Notes: a model not told the origin generated them from the sequence alone. Shown: positions 34,315 through 41,727, numbered from the stretch's first letter. The stretch: 64,000 bases of DNA from Clostridiaceae bacterium M8S5 (GCA_029227815.1 CP118523.1:124001-188000); one strand, 5' to 3'. Translations and numbers: made by a program.

Positions 34315-34445
34315 ACAAAATGGGTAAAATAAAAGTGGCAGTAGCTGTCGCTTTTATTTTTTTATATATTATTAGATATGTTATCTAGAAAAAAGTACAA
34401 ACATTTGTTATTATATTAGTAATAAAGAAGATAGGAGAGAAATTG

Positions 34446-35180
34446 ATGAACAGGATAGATGGAAGAAAATTTGATGAAAAAAGAAAAGCAAAAATAACAA
34501 GAGGGTATTTGAAGCATCCAGATGGATCGGTGTTGATAGAGATGGGAGATACCAAAGTTATATGTACAGCAATGCTTGAGGAAAAAGTGCCTCCTTTTTT
34601 AAGGAATACAGGAAAAGGATGGATAACAGCAGAATATTCAATGCTACCAGGTTCAACTATAACTAGAAAAGTGAGAGAAGCAAGTAAAGGTAAGTTAGAA
34701 GGAAGAACACAAGAGATAAAAAGACTAATTGGCAGATCGCTTAGAGCAGTTGTTGATCTAGATGCACTTGGAGAAAGAACAATTTGGATAGACTGTGATG
34801 TTTTACAGGCTGATGGAGGGACTAGAACTGCTTCTATAACAGGAGCATTTGTTGCTTTAGTAGAAGCACTATATAAGCTGAAAGAAAAGGGAGATATAGA
34901 AACAATACCTATCAAGAATTATATATCTGCGATAAGTGCAGGAATAGTTAATGGCGAGGCAATACTTGATTTATGCTACCATGAAGATTCTAATGCAGAT
35001 GTAGACATGAATGTAGTAATGACTGGAGACGGAGATTTTGCAGAAGTACAAGGAACTGGAGAAGGTGACACATTTAATATGGGGCAACTAAACAAAATAC
35101 TAACATTAGCTATAAAGGGAAATAAAGAATTGATAGAGCTTCAAAAAGAAGCATTAGGAGATATCTCAAATTACATATAG
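34446..35180 (+). CDS. rph: Ribonuclease PH
   Basis: A 3' exoribonuclease trimming tRNA precursors with phosphate. The 244-residue product shows [57 protein letters not shown] and [20 protein letters not shown] chose ATG 34446 over the adjacent TTG, given AGGAGA at 34433-34438. It is the first of three closely packed genes. Confidence 0.95.
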   Translation: MNRIDGRKFDEKRKAKITRGYLKHPDGSVLIEMGDTKVICTAMLEEKVPPFLRNTGKGWITAEYSMLPGSTITRKVREASKGKLEGRTQEIKRLIGRSLRAVVDLDALGERTIWIDCDVLQADGGTRTASITGAFVALVEALYKLKEKGDIETIPIKNYISAISAGIVNGEAILDLCYHEDSNADVDMNVVMTGDGDFAEVQGTGEGDTFNMGQLNKILTLAIKGNKELIELQKEALGDISNYI

Positions 35181-35191
35181 GGGAGAATAAT

Positions 35192-35821
35192 ATGATAAAA
35201 CTAGTTGTTTCAAGTGGTAATCAACATAAAATACAAGAGATTAAAGAAATTCTTAGAGAACTGCCTATAGATATAGTATCGAAAAACGATGTCGGCTTTA
35301 AAGATTTTGAAGTAGTAGAAGATAAAAGTACATTAGAAGGAAATGCAATAAAAAAAGCAGTAGAGCTATCAAAGAAAGTTGAAGGTTTAGTAGTAGCAGA
35401 TGACACAGGACTATTTGTAGATGCGCTTAATGGAGCTCCAGGAGTATTTTCATCAAGATATGCAGGAGAAAACGTAACATACGAAGATAATAACAAAAAG
35501 CTCCTAAAAGAACTTGAAAACATTCCTATCAATAAAAGATCAGCAAAGTTTAAAACGATAATAGCTATAGCTAAAAATGGAGAAATAATTAAAACTATAG
35601 AGGGTGAATGTAAAGGGAGGATAGCAAATACTAAATCAGGAAGCTCAGGGTTTGGGTACGATCCACTTTTTATTGTTGATGAATATAATAAAACATTTGC
35701 TGAATTAGGAGATGAAATCAAAAATAAAATCAGCCATAGAGCAAATGCATTAATAAAACTAAAAGGTGAGTTAACTGTGCTTTTGGGGGAAAATACTAAT
35801 GAAGATCATTGTAGTAAGTGA
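35192..35821 (+). CDS. rdgB: XTP/dITP pyrophosphatase (RdgB/Ham1)
   Basis: A housecleaning nucleotidase that hydrolyses non-canonical purine triphosphates. The 209-residue protein carries SSGNQHKIQEIKEIL, VADDTGLFVDALNGAPGVFSSRYAG, SGFGYDPLFIVDEY and SHRANAL. It begins 11 nt after rph and overlaps yfcE by 23 nt. Confidence 0.95.
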   Translation: MIKLVVSSGNQHKIQEIKEILRELPIDIVSKNDVGFKDFEVVEDKSTLEGNAIKKAVELSKKVEGLVVADDTGLFVDALNGAPGVFSSRYAGENVTYEDNNKKLLKELENIPINKRSAKFKTIIAIAKNGEIIKTIEGECKGRIANTKSGSSGFGYDPLFIVDEYNKTFAELGDEIKNKISHRANALIKLKGELTVLLGENTNEDHCSK

Positions 35822-36293
35822 CACACACGGAGCGACGCATAAAGTGACATCTCTATTATCAAAGTTAGAAGGAATAGATTTAGTGATACACTTAGGAGAT
35901 TATTTAAAAGATATGGTTAAAATAGAAAATACTACAAAAATAAAGAATATAAAGATAAAAGGTAACTGTGATTTGTTTAGTGCTAATTTTGAAGAAATAG
36001 AAGAGAAGGTAATAAAACTAAAAGATAAGAAGTTTTTGTTGACTCATGGGCATAGATATAGTGTAAAAAACGGACTTGGCAATTTATACTATCGAGCAAA
36101 AGAACTTGATGTAGATGTAGTGCTATTTGGACACTCTCATATTTCCTATAATGAAGTCCATGATGATATTTTGTTTCTAAATCCTGGTAGTCCTTCTATA
36201 CCAAAGGGAGGGACAAAAGCAAGTGTAGCATTAATTACGATAGATGATATAATAACAAGTGATATAATAGAACTAGAAGATTATAATATATAA
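35799..36293 (+). CDS. yfcE: YfcE/MJ0936-family metallophosphoesterase
   Basis: A small calcineurin-like phosphodiesterase, 164 residues. Metal ligands are visible in VVSDTHG, HLGDY, GNCD, LTHGH and GHSH. It overlaps rdgB, which implies coupled translation. The natural substrate is not established for the family. Confidence 0.92.
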   Translation: MKIIVVSDTHGATHKVTSLLSKLEGIDLVIHLGDYLKDMVKIENTTKIKNIKIKGNCDLFSANFEEIEEKVIKLKDKKFLLTHGHRYSVKNGLGNLYYRAKELDVDVVLFGHSHISYNEVHDDILFLNPGSPSIPKGGTKASVALITIDDIITSDIIELEDYNI

Positions 36294-36377
36294 TAACTGT
36301 AAAGTAAGACATAGCAGAAATTAAGTTATATAGATAAAATCAGCATGACAACAATAGTGTAATATAGCTTTATAAAA

Positions 36378-36406
36378 TTGACATATAAATGCAAAACTGT
36401 TATAAT
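36378..36406 (+). promoter_or_regulatory. Consensus promoter of tRNA-Arg
   Basis: TTGACA (36378-36383), 17-nt spacer, TATAAT (36401-36406), about 65 nt before the mature tRNA. Confidence 0.88.
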
Positions 36407-36471
36407 GGTTTATTGTCAGAATAATATTAAAGACAGAGATGTAATGTTTAATTTATTTTCTAAGAAGATAT

Positions 36472-36548
36472 GCACCATTAGCTCAATTGGATAGAGTGGC
36501 TGGCTTCGAACCAGTTGGTTGGGGGTTCGAGCCCCTCATGGTGCACCA
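36472..36548 (+). tRNA. tRNA-Arg, anticodon UCG
   Basis: A full 77-nt cloverleaf. The acceptor is GCACCAT/ATGGTGC, the D stem GCTC/GAGT and the anticodon stem GCTGG/CCAGT, with loop CTTCGAA giving anticodon TCG. The T arm is GGGGG TTCGAGC CCCTC, and ACCA is encoded. It is the likely attachment site of the decayed prophage that begins immediately downstream. I found no second copy of its 3' end within the following 4 kb. Confidence 0.95.
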
Positions 36549-36658
36549 TGCTAATGTAAGCGAAATAGCGAATCGTACAAATAGTGCGGTTTGTTATTTT
36601 GTTTTATATATTAGTCTTTGGGGACGATTTGGGGACAGAATTAGATAAACAAAAAAGG

Positions 36659-36782
36659 CTATTCCCCGAACATAATCCCCTCCATTTTTTCAGCTACTAT
36701 TTTATCGACGGACTTCAATGAATGTGAGTAGATGTGTGGCTATGTCCAAGACGTGATGACAAAGCTTCTACCTTTGATTGCA
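36659..36782 (-). pseudogene. Tyrosine integrase C-terminal remnant
   Basis: On the minus strand the frame KVEALSSRLGHSHTST carries the LGHS box of phage-type tyrosine recombinases. A deletion then shifts the frame to HSLKSVDKIVAEKMEGIMF and a stop at 36659. The usual TTxxIYxH segment with the catalytic Tyr is lost in the deletion. Everything upstream (most of the integrase) is missing; the fragment abuts the endolysin remnant. Its position 110 nt after tRNA-Arg fits an integrase next to its attachment site. Confidence 0.75.
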
Positions 36783-37181
36783 CCTTTTACAGCCAAAGTT
36801 GTGTATTGCAAGGCTAACAGAGGTGGAAGCCATAAAGGCGTGGGTAACTATCTAGTTCTCGAAGATATAAACAGCACCACGCGAGTTATGTTTGCACCCT
36901 AGTCGAGATACCTAAACTGACTAAAAGACAAATAGTTAAACAAGGGGAGATAATTGCTCATACTGGAAATAGTGGAGAATCAAAAGGAGCGCACGTCCAC
37001 ATGGAAATTCACCAAGAAGGATTCAAGTTCGAGAGTCAAGCCACAAGAACACTGGGGGAAAGCACAGAGACAGAAGCTTATCGACAGGGGCATTGATATT
37101 AACGAAGGAAGATATGACGAACCAATGACACGTGCTGAGGGAATGGCTCTTAACAATAAAACACTAGACAAAGTAGAATAA
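36777..37181 (+). pseudogene. Decayed M23-type endolysin/peptidase
   Basis: The plus strand encodes IAPFTAKVVYCKANRGG and VGNYLVLEDI, then a stop and frameshift near 36900. A second frame follows with VKQGEIIAHTGNSGESKGAH and VHMEIH, the diagnostic TGNSGxSxGxHxHxE box of M23 peptidases. After another frameshift near 37020 comes EHWGKAQRQKLIDRGIDI and RYDEPMTRAEGMAL. That resembles the C-terminal domain of clostridial phage endolysins. At least two frame disruptions make it a pseudogene, so the open frame at 36954-37181 is not an intact gene. Confidence 0.78.
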
Positions 37182-37222
37182 GCAGGGTAGAAAAAATGAT
37201 AAACAAATAAAAGATCACTAAC

Positions 37223-37250
37223 AAGGCTAGTTAAAAACAACTAGCCTTTA
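37223..37250 (+). terminator. CTAG-type hairpin 1
   Basis: AAGGCTAGTT pairs with AACTAGCCTT, followed by TAAT; it follows the endolysin remnant. Three related hairpins occur downstream. Confidence 0.65.
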
Positions 37251-37412
37251 ATAATGATACATTATAAATAAATTGAAGATTGTTGCATAAACATAATATC
37301 CCCCCGTACATAAATAAAGGAATTTAATAACATTTATAGAATAAAAAATAGTATGAAATGGTGTGAAAATGGTATAAATTTGGTGTAAAAATTGACTTGG
37401 GGGGATTTACAA

Positions 37413-37505
37413 ATGTCGTACTTTATGAATACAGTACCTAATATTGAGGGAAACAAAGGATTAAGAATACCTAAGATAAGAATATACGCTATAATGGCAC
37501 TATAA
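37413..37505 (+). CDS. Possible 30-residue peptide
   Basis: ATG at 37413 is preceded by GGGGGG (37400-37405). The product starts MSYFMNTVPNIEG and ends IYAIMAL. I do not recognise it. Its last bases lie in a 19-bp sequence repeated exactly at 38352-38370. It may be a remnant of a phage gene rather than a functional peptide. Confidence 0.3.
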   Translation: MSYFMNTVPNIEGNKGLRIPKIRIYAIMAL

Positions 37506-37511
37506 TTGTAA
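37493..37511 (+). repeat. 19-bp direct repeat, copy 1
   Basis: AATGGCACTATAATTGTAA occurs here and again at 38352-38370, as part of the wider duplicated structure of this region. Confidence 0.7.
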
Positions 37512-37578
37512 TAGAATATAAAGGGGATTGATAGAGTACGATAGATTATTTCGACTAGCTAGTCATTTCTAATGGCAA

Positions 37579-37647
37579 AATCGCCTATATCTTTTAAAAC
37601 AATTATCGGGGAAGATAATAAATTTAAGTAAAAGATATAAGCGACTT
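37579..37647. repeat. GGCGA-type hairpin, copy 1
   Basis: The arm TCGCCTATATCTTTT pairs with AAAAGATATAAGCGA, with one mismatch. Related hairpins lie at 38182-38224 and 39358-39413. Confidence 0.65.
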
Positions 37648-37781
37648 CATACACTAGCATATTACAATCAATAATCAATCATGTTAGGAAAAATGTTCCT
37701 ACAAGTGATTATACAACACATCGAATCAGCAATTCAAGCAAGATACCGATACTTAATAAACGTGCAATAGGCGTGTAACAA

Positions 37782-37805
37782 ACGTCTTATTTCTTTAACT
37801 TTCTT
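37782..37805 (-). pseudogene. Tail of a deleted copy of the 47-residue gene
   Basis: Only the last seven codons (QRKLKK-stop on the minus strand) and the downstream flank match the gene at 39547-39690. The rest of the copy is deleted, leaving the flanking hairpin next to the tail. Confidence 0.5.
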
Positions 37806-37820
37806 TGTCAATAATAAACA

Positions 37821-37841
37821 AAGCCACCCAAAGAGTGGCTT
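37821..37841. repeat. GCCAC-type hairpin, copy 1
   Basis: AAGCCAC/GTGGCTT with a CCAAAGA loop. Read on the minus strand it lies downstream of the 46-residue peptide gene and could terminate it. A diverged copy is at 39722-39745. Confidence 0.6.
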
Positions 37842-37886
37842 CTATTAATATTATAGCTTACATAACCAGTATAAGTATAGCATATA

Positions 37887-37911
37887 GGGCTAGCATAAGC
37901 TAGTCTTTTTA
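37887..37911 (+). terminator. CTAG-type hairpin 2
   Basis: GGCTAGC with GCTAGTC, then TTTTTAA, abutting the stop codon of the convergent minus-strand peptide gene. Confidence 0.65.
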
Positions 37912-38049
37912 ATACGGCGGATTTTTTTCAACAAAAACAGTTGCGCTCCCTTCTATTAAATTTTCACGGTTGTTGCATTTGCAGGGGCCACAATACTTTC
38001 TACACGCAATGATAGAACTTGTACTTATTTTCTTTTTTAGATTCTTCAT
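37909..38049 (-). CDS. Cysteine-rich small peptide A (46 aa)
   Basis: On the minus strand an AAAGGAGGG site lies about 6 nt before ATG at 38049. The product begins MKNLKKKISTSSI and continues IACRKYCGPCKCNNR before an uncharged-to-acidic tail ending KNPPY. Cysteines are at 16, 20, 23 and 25. It shares its first 13 residues and the C-x3-C-x(1,2)-C-x-C-x2-R pattern with peptide B at 39102-39227. Across the first 13 codons the two genes differ by three silent changes only, which argues for protein-level selection. No known family is recognised. Candidate roles are a modified peptide (RiPP) precursor, a small metal-binding protein or a phage-derived peptide; none is shown. Confidence 0.65.
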   Translation of the reverse strand: MKNLKKKISTSSIIACRKYCGPCKCNNRENLIEGSATVFVEKNPPY

Positions 38050-38069
38050 ACAAACCCTCCTTTCCAATA

Positions 38070-38110
38070 ATATCTAATTAAATTATACATTATATAGGTG
38101 AGAATGTAAA
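38070..38110 (-). promoter_or_regulatory. Promoter of peptide gene A
   Basis: On the minus strand TTTACA, a 17-nt spacer and TATAAT stand about 25 nt before the ribosome site. The block around it, TTTGGAATACATTTACATT and on, is conserved upstream of peptide B with a 3-nt deletion in the spacer. Confidence 0.6.
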
Positions 38111-38181
38111 TGTATTCCAAATCGACAACTAACACTGAACTACATTAATGTTTATGTAAAGTAGCTTTTCTCTACAAAATA

Positions 38182-38224
38182 AAATCGCCTATATCCAGGT
38201 AATAGGGAAAAGAATAGGCGATTT
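38182..38224. repeat. GGCGA-type hairpin, copy 2
   Basis: AAATCGCCTAT (38182-38192) is perfectly complementary to ATAGGCGATTT (38214-38224). It lies upstream of the peptide A promoter. Confidence 0.7.
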
Positions 38225-38351
38225 ATATAATAAACATATAATTCATACATATTAGGAATTTCCTAATAGAATAATTATAACATACCTAATTGGCACTTCA
38301 AGACTTAAAAATAAACATAATTGGTAAAAATACTTTAAAATACAAAGCTAC

Positions 38352-38370
38352 AATGGCACTATAATTGTAA
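38352..38370 (+). repeat. 19-bp direct repeat, copy 2
   Basis: Identical to 37493-37511. Confidence 0.7.
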
Positions 38371-38394
38371 AAGACAAGCTTATGCTAGTCTTTT
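38371..38394 (+). terminator. CTAG-type hairpin 3
   Basis: AAGACAAGC with GCTAGTCTT, followed by TTC; a diverged member of the hairpin family seen at 37223, 37887 and 39062. Confidence 0.6.
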
Positions 38395-38519
38395 CTTATG
38401 CAAAAAAAGTAACACGAGCCTTATTATACAATTAATTACATAAATTAAAAATAAAGGAATTAAAAATATAAAAATAGAACTCTATATAATAGTTAAAAAA
38501 ATAAAGGGAGATGTTTTAT

Positions 38520-39032
38520 ATGAGAAAAAATAACAAAAGATTAGCATTATTATTTATTGTTATAATGACAATGGCATTTAGCAGTATTGCGACATATGCA
38601 AGTTCTGAGACTCATTTGCGGTCATGGCCACTTCTTAAACAAGGCCATAAAGGAACTAACGTTAGAACTTTACAGTATCTTTTAATATCCAAAGGTTTTG
38701 ATTTATGCCCTGATGGCGATTTTGGCGGAGCCACAAGATCAGCAGTAAAAAGATTTCAGGAATTAAAAGGATTAAAACAGGATGGTATAGTTGGGAAAGA
38801 TACATGGTCAAAATTAATAGTCCTGTTAAGGTACGGGGATCAATGCAGTGCTGTTAAAGGCTTACAGTATCAGTTGAGAATGAAATATGGGTATGGATTG
38901 ACTATTGATGCAGATTTTGGACCTAGAACAGAACTTTGCGTTAAAGATTTTCAACGTAGAGTAGGGGTTGTGGCAAATGGCGAAGTTGGTCATTTAACAT
39001 GGTACTATCTTATCAGTGGTAGCGGATTCTAA
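38520..39032 (+). CDS. Secreted protein with two peptidoglycan-binding domains
   Basis: 170 residues with a signal peptide cleaved near AFSSIATYASS. Two tandem PG_binding_1-type domains follow. The first has the motif GTNVRTLQYLL, DGDFGGATRSAVKRFQ and GIVGKDTWSKL. The second has SAVKGLQYQLR, DADFGPRTELCVKDFQ and EVGHLTWYYL. No catalytic domain is attached, so it binds the cell wall without obvious hydrolase activity. I chose the ATG at 38520, 9 nt after AAGGGAG, over one directly abutting the site. It lies between the two cysteine-rich peptide genes but on the opposite strand, so shared function is uncertain. Confidence 0.85.
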   Translation: MRKNNKRLALLFIVIMTMAFSSIATYASSETHLRSWPLLKQGHKGTNVRTLQYLLISKGFDLCPDGDFGGATRSAVKRFQELKGLKQDGIVGKDTWSKLIVLLRYGDQCSAVKGLQYQLRMKYGYGLTIDADFGPRTELCVKDFQRRVGVVANGEVGHLTWYYLISGSGF

Positions 39033-39061
39033 TATTAATAAAAGTGAACCAAAGAACAACC

Positions 39062-39087
39062 AAGACTAGCATATGCTAGTCTTTTTT
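39062..39087 (+). terminator. CTAG-type hairpin 4
   Basis: AAGACTAGCATATGCTAGTC followed by TTTTTT; the terminator of the peptidoglycan-binding gene, possibly also closing peptide B from the other side. Confidence 0.8.
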
Positions 39088-39101
39088 AATACTTTTATGT
39101 A

Positions 39102-39227
39102 TTACCAGTCAATCAAAACAGATGATCTCCCTTGTAAAAAATCTGTACGTTGTTTGCAATTGCAGATACACGGCATGCTACACCCAACGATAGAACTTGT
39201 GCTAATTTTCTTCTTTAGATTCTTCAT
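39102..39227 (-). CDS. Cysteine-rich small peptide B (41 aa)
   Basis: On the minus strand AAGAGGG precedes ATG at 39227. The product begins MKNLKKKISTSSI, identical to peptide A, then VGCSMPCICNCKQR and a short tail ending SVLIDW. Cysteines are at 16, 20, 22 and 24, with the same TGT-TGT-TGC-TGC codons as peptide A. Outside the first 13 residues, the Cys-Arg frame and a Gly, the two differ strongly. Upstream DNA (promoter block and ribosome site) is also homologous. No modification enzyme, transporter or immunity gene is adjacent. An open frame on the opposite strand (39073-39255) is a shadow. Confidence 0.65.
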   Translation of the reverse strand: MKNLKKKISTSSIVGCSMPCICNCKQRTDFLQGRSSVLIDW

Positions 39228-39357
39228 ACAAACCCTCTTTTCCAATAATATCTAATTAGATTATACATTATATAAAAAATGTAAATGCATTCCAAATCAA
39301 CAATTAACACTTAACTACATTAATGTTTATGTAAAGTAGCTTTTTTATACAAAGCAA

Positions 39358-39413
39358 AATCACCTATATCATTTTATCTAAGTAGGGGCAAAGGCAAAAG
39401 ATATAGGCGACTT
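39358..39413. repeat. GGCGA-type hairpin, copy 3
   Basis: AATCACCTATATC (39358-39370) pairs imperfectly with GATATAGGCGACTT (39400-39413). It lies upstream of the peptide B promoter, as copy 2 does for peptide A. Confidence 0.65.
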
Positions 39414-39546
39414 CATACACTAGCTAATATATTACTCATCATGTTTAGGAAGAATGTTCCTACAGTGATTATATAACACATCTAATTAGTAATTCAAGCA
39501 AGATTACAATGCTTAACAAACATGCAACAGATATGTAATGAACGTC

Positions 39547-39690
39547 TTATTTCCTTAACTTTCTTTGTACACGTACAACATTTAGAACAGCATTAAACAA
39601 CTCTTGCACTTGTTCCATTTCATCAGATGTCAACCCCTCGCCATCCAGTGTCAAATCATTTTCAAACAGTTCATTTAATTCAATATTCAA
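39547..39690 (-). CDS. Small acidic-basic protein of unknown function (47 aa)
   Basis: I place the start at a TTG (39690) because AAGGGGG lies 7 nt upstream on the minus strand; a GTG at 39729 without a ribosome site would give 60 residues. The product begins MNIELNELFENDLTLDGEGL and ends VQRKLRK. The N-terminal half is strongly acidic and the tail basic. It is unrecognised. A second copy next to peptide A survives only as its last seven codons (37782-37805). Confidence 0.5.
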   Translation of the reverse strand: MNIELNELFENDLTLDGEGLTSDEMEQVQELFNAVLNVVRVQRKLRK

Positions 39691-39721
39691 GTCAAAACCC
39701 CCTTGTTGAATATGTAAAACA

Positions 39722-39745
39722 AAAGCCACTCAAAGAGTGACCTTT
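39722..39745. repeat. GCCAC-type hairpin, copy 2
   Basis: AAAGCCACTC/GAGTGACCTTT with a 3-nt loop, homologous to 37821-37841. On both sides it borders the conserved TACATGACCAGTATAAGTAT block (39760-39780; a similar block at 37860-37880). Confidence 0.55.
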
Positions 39746-40038
39746 ATTTATATTATGCTTACATGACCAGTATAAGTATAACACATAGAATAGCTAAAAA
39801 ACAGTTGGTTTACATAATTTTTAGTCATTAAGAAAACTTGAAACTAGTCACGTATGAAGAAATACGCTCCTATCTTCAAGATTTTTTATTCCTTAAACTT
39901 CACAAATTTTGGAACAATCAAGTAAAAAAATACTTGTTCATAAATTAACTCTGTAAAAGTTAATACTTAGGCAATAATATCTGCTACATATATTAATAAT
40001 GAGTTAACAAAAATTAGGAATTAACCGTTTAAAAAATA
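39746..40038. other. AT-rich end of the accessory region
   Basis: About 300 nt without a gene. The first 40 nt belong to the repeated unit; the rest is non-repeated AT-rich sequence leading to the TraB terminator. Confidence 0.45.
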
Positions 40039-40067
40039 GAGATTGGGCTTATATCCTTCCCAATCTC
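40033..40067 (-). terminator. Terminator of the TraB/GumN gene
   Basis: GAGATTGGG (40039-40047) pairs with CCCAATCTC (40059-40067). On the minus strand TATTTTTT follows. Confidence 0.85.
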
Positions 40068-40100
40068 ATTTGCTATCTTAATTCTAAGTCTCAATTAAAA

Positions 40101-41480
40101 CTATTTAACAACTTCTACTTTATAACCTTCTTTAGTAAGATTGGCAATTACGGTATTGTCTAGCGTTAAGTGGCCAGAACCTATTACTACCATATATGTT
40201 TTAGACTCTTTACTGTCAAGAAGTTTAATTATTTTTTCAGCCATACCTTTATCTCTTTTTCCAAATAACATTTTTGAAAATTCATCTAACTCACTAGAGG
40301 TTGAGTCATTCATTCCTTTGAAGAAAGTTGTAAACTCTTCTGTATTTCCATCTATCCAAAGTTCTTGTAATTTCTTTATTGACTGGGCAGAATCTTTTTC
40401 ATCAGAATCTCCATCTTTTTTATCAGAAAGTACTTCATCTACTGCAACTGAAAGATATTTTTCCTTAGTTTCGTCGCTTAAGGAATCGAATAATTTTACT
40501 TGAGCCATTAATCCTTCAAGTTCAAGTATTGGTTTTCCATTAATAAGCGCTTTTGATAATAAATACATATCAACTCCAGTAGAAGCTGCTGTAGTAATAT
40601 CAGATTGATTTTTGGATTTTGTAGATGACACAATAGTTAAAGTGCTAGCAATAGACCAAGGTTTAAATTGAGTCATTGTCTCAGGAAGATTGGCCTTTTT
40701 TAGTGCTTTCAAGCATTTTTCATAAGTGTCTTTACTAACGTGGTCTTTTAATGTTGTTCCATCACTATACATAGAGTATTTTTGAGCTTCAACAACAGCT
40801 TTCGTATTCGTTAGGTTAGCTTCAACTATCAAAGCATCAGATTTGTTAAGTGCTTCTGTTATTCTGCTGTTTACTGGGTACATATCATAAGTTCCAACAT
40901 GTATAGAACCTAATAAATAAATAGTAGTATCATTATTTGACACTTTCCATAACAAACCTTTAGAACCTTTATCTAGAGAACTATATGTATCAAGTATAAA
41001 TCTTGTAGCTAAAACAACTGCTTCCTGTGTAGTGCATGATCTGTCTAACTCTAATCCTTTACTAGTACCTTTTATTATTTTTCTTTCTTGCATATATGAC
41101 AGTGCACCATTGCTAGTATTGAGTTCTTCTGGTAGTTTGTACTTTGCTAAAGAATTGAATAAGTTAATTAATAGCGCTTCTCTAGAAGTACCTGCTTTTT
41201 TTGTAGAATTAAATTCTTTATTTTCTTCTAGTTTTAAACTTTCCAGTTTTTTTGCAGTTTTATCTATGATATACTGCATTCTTTCTTCGCTTATTTTAGA
41301 CTTAAATCCATCGTAATACCATTCTGATGAAAAAATACCTAATCTTTCAGCTTCATTTAGGGTTTCTATTGCCCAATTGCTTATTTGAGGAACTCGAGTT
41401 TCTTGAGCAAAGCAAGGGAAAACATTAATTACTATAATCGCTATTAATAGTAAACATAACAGTTTTTTATTCTTTCTCAT
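40101..41480 (-). CDS. Exported TraB/GumN-family protein with an N-terminal S-layer-like domain
   Basis: 459 residues with a signal peptide ending near FPCFAQ. Residues 30-180 have an S-layer-homology-like pattern (WAIETLNEAERLGIF and LDRSCTTQEAVVLATRFI). From about 190 the TraB/GumN domain begins with LWKVSNNDTTIYLLGSIHVG, includes the conserved EANL and ends with MVVIGSGHLTLDNTV. The family adopts a metallo-hydrolase (Tiki-like) fold; the substrate here is unknown. AAGGAGAG precedes the ATG. It is a single-gene unit. Confidence 0.88.
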   Translation of the reverse strand: MRKNKKLLCLLLIAIIVINVFPCFAQETRVPQISNWAIETLNEAERLGIFSSEWYYDGFKSKISEERMQYIIDKTAKKLESLKLEENKEFNSTKKAGTSREALLINLFNSLAKYKLPEELNTSNGALSYMQERKIIKGTSKGLELDRSCTTQEAVVLATRFILDTYSSLDKGSKGLLWKVSNNDTTIYLLGSIHVGTYDMYPVNSRITEALNKSDALIVEANLTNTKAVVEAQKYSMYSDGTTLKDHVSKDTYEKCLKALKKANLPETMTQFKPWSIASTLTIVSSTKSKNQSDITTAASTGVDMYLLSKALINGKPILELEGLMAQVKLFDSLSDETKEKYLSVAVDEVLSDKKDGDSDEKDSAQSIKKLQELWIDGNTEEFTTFFKGMNDSTSSELDEFSKMLFGKRDKGMAEKIIKLLDSKESKTYMVVIGSGHLTLDNTVIANLTKEGYKVEVVK

Positions 41481-41727
41481 ATTTCTCTCCTTTAATTTTT
41501 ATTTTGCATAGCAAGCTTTGCATTTTAGTATAATTCACTCTTTATAAAATGTCAAGTATAATTGAAATTTTCATCAATATTAATTGAAAAAACCAATTAT
41601 AACAGTCTATTAGCTAAATGACTTTGTCATCAATCTAAGAGTGTTTAACACAAGTCCAAAAAAGTGAATAATATATAGTAGTATTACTAACAAATGAGTC
41701 AACAAAAAATAGGCAGGAGTGAAAAAG

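Larger units (their letters stand above)
38225..38519. other. Repeat-rich gap
   Basis: Contains a TTAGGAATTTCCTAA palindrome near 38260, the second 19-bp direct repeat copy (38352-38370) and a CTAG-type hairpin (38371-38394). No gene is supported. Confidence 0.5.

Noticed and set aside
36954..37181. An apparently intact 75-codon gene
   Set aside because: Its first third is an out-of-frame reading of the M23 peptidase motif; only the last third is the true frame. It is part of a pseudogene.
37909..38049. AgrD-type cyclic lactone autoinducer precursor as identity of the Cys-peptides
   Set aside because: AgrD has one core Cys and a C-terminal acidic/Pro-rich recognition segment; these peptides have four Cys and no agrB or histidine kinase gene nearby.
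39073..39255. A 60-codon plus-strand frame
   Set aside because: It is antisense to peptide B, has no ribosome site and overlaps the terminator of the preceding gene.
37223..39793. CRISPR array
   Set aside because: The repeated hairpins are of unequal spacing and sequence, without regular spacers or cas genes.
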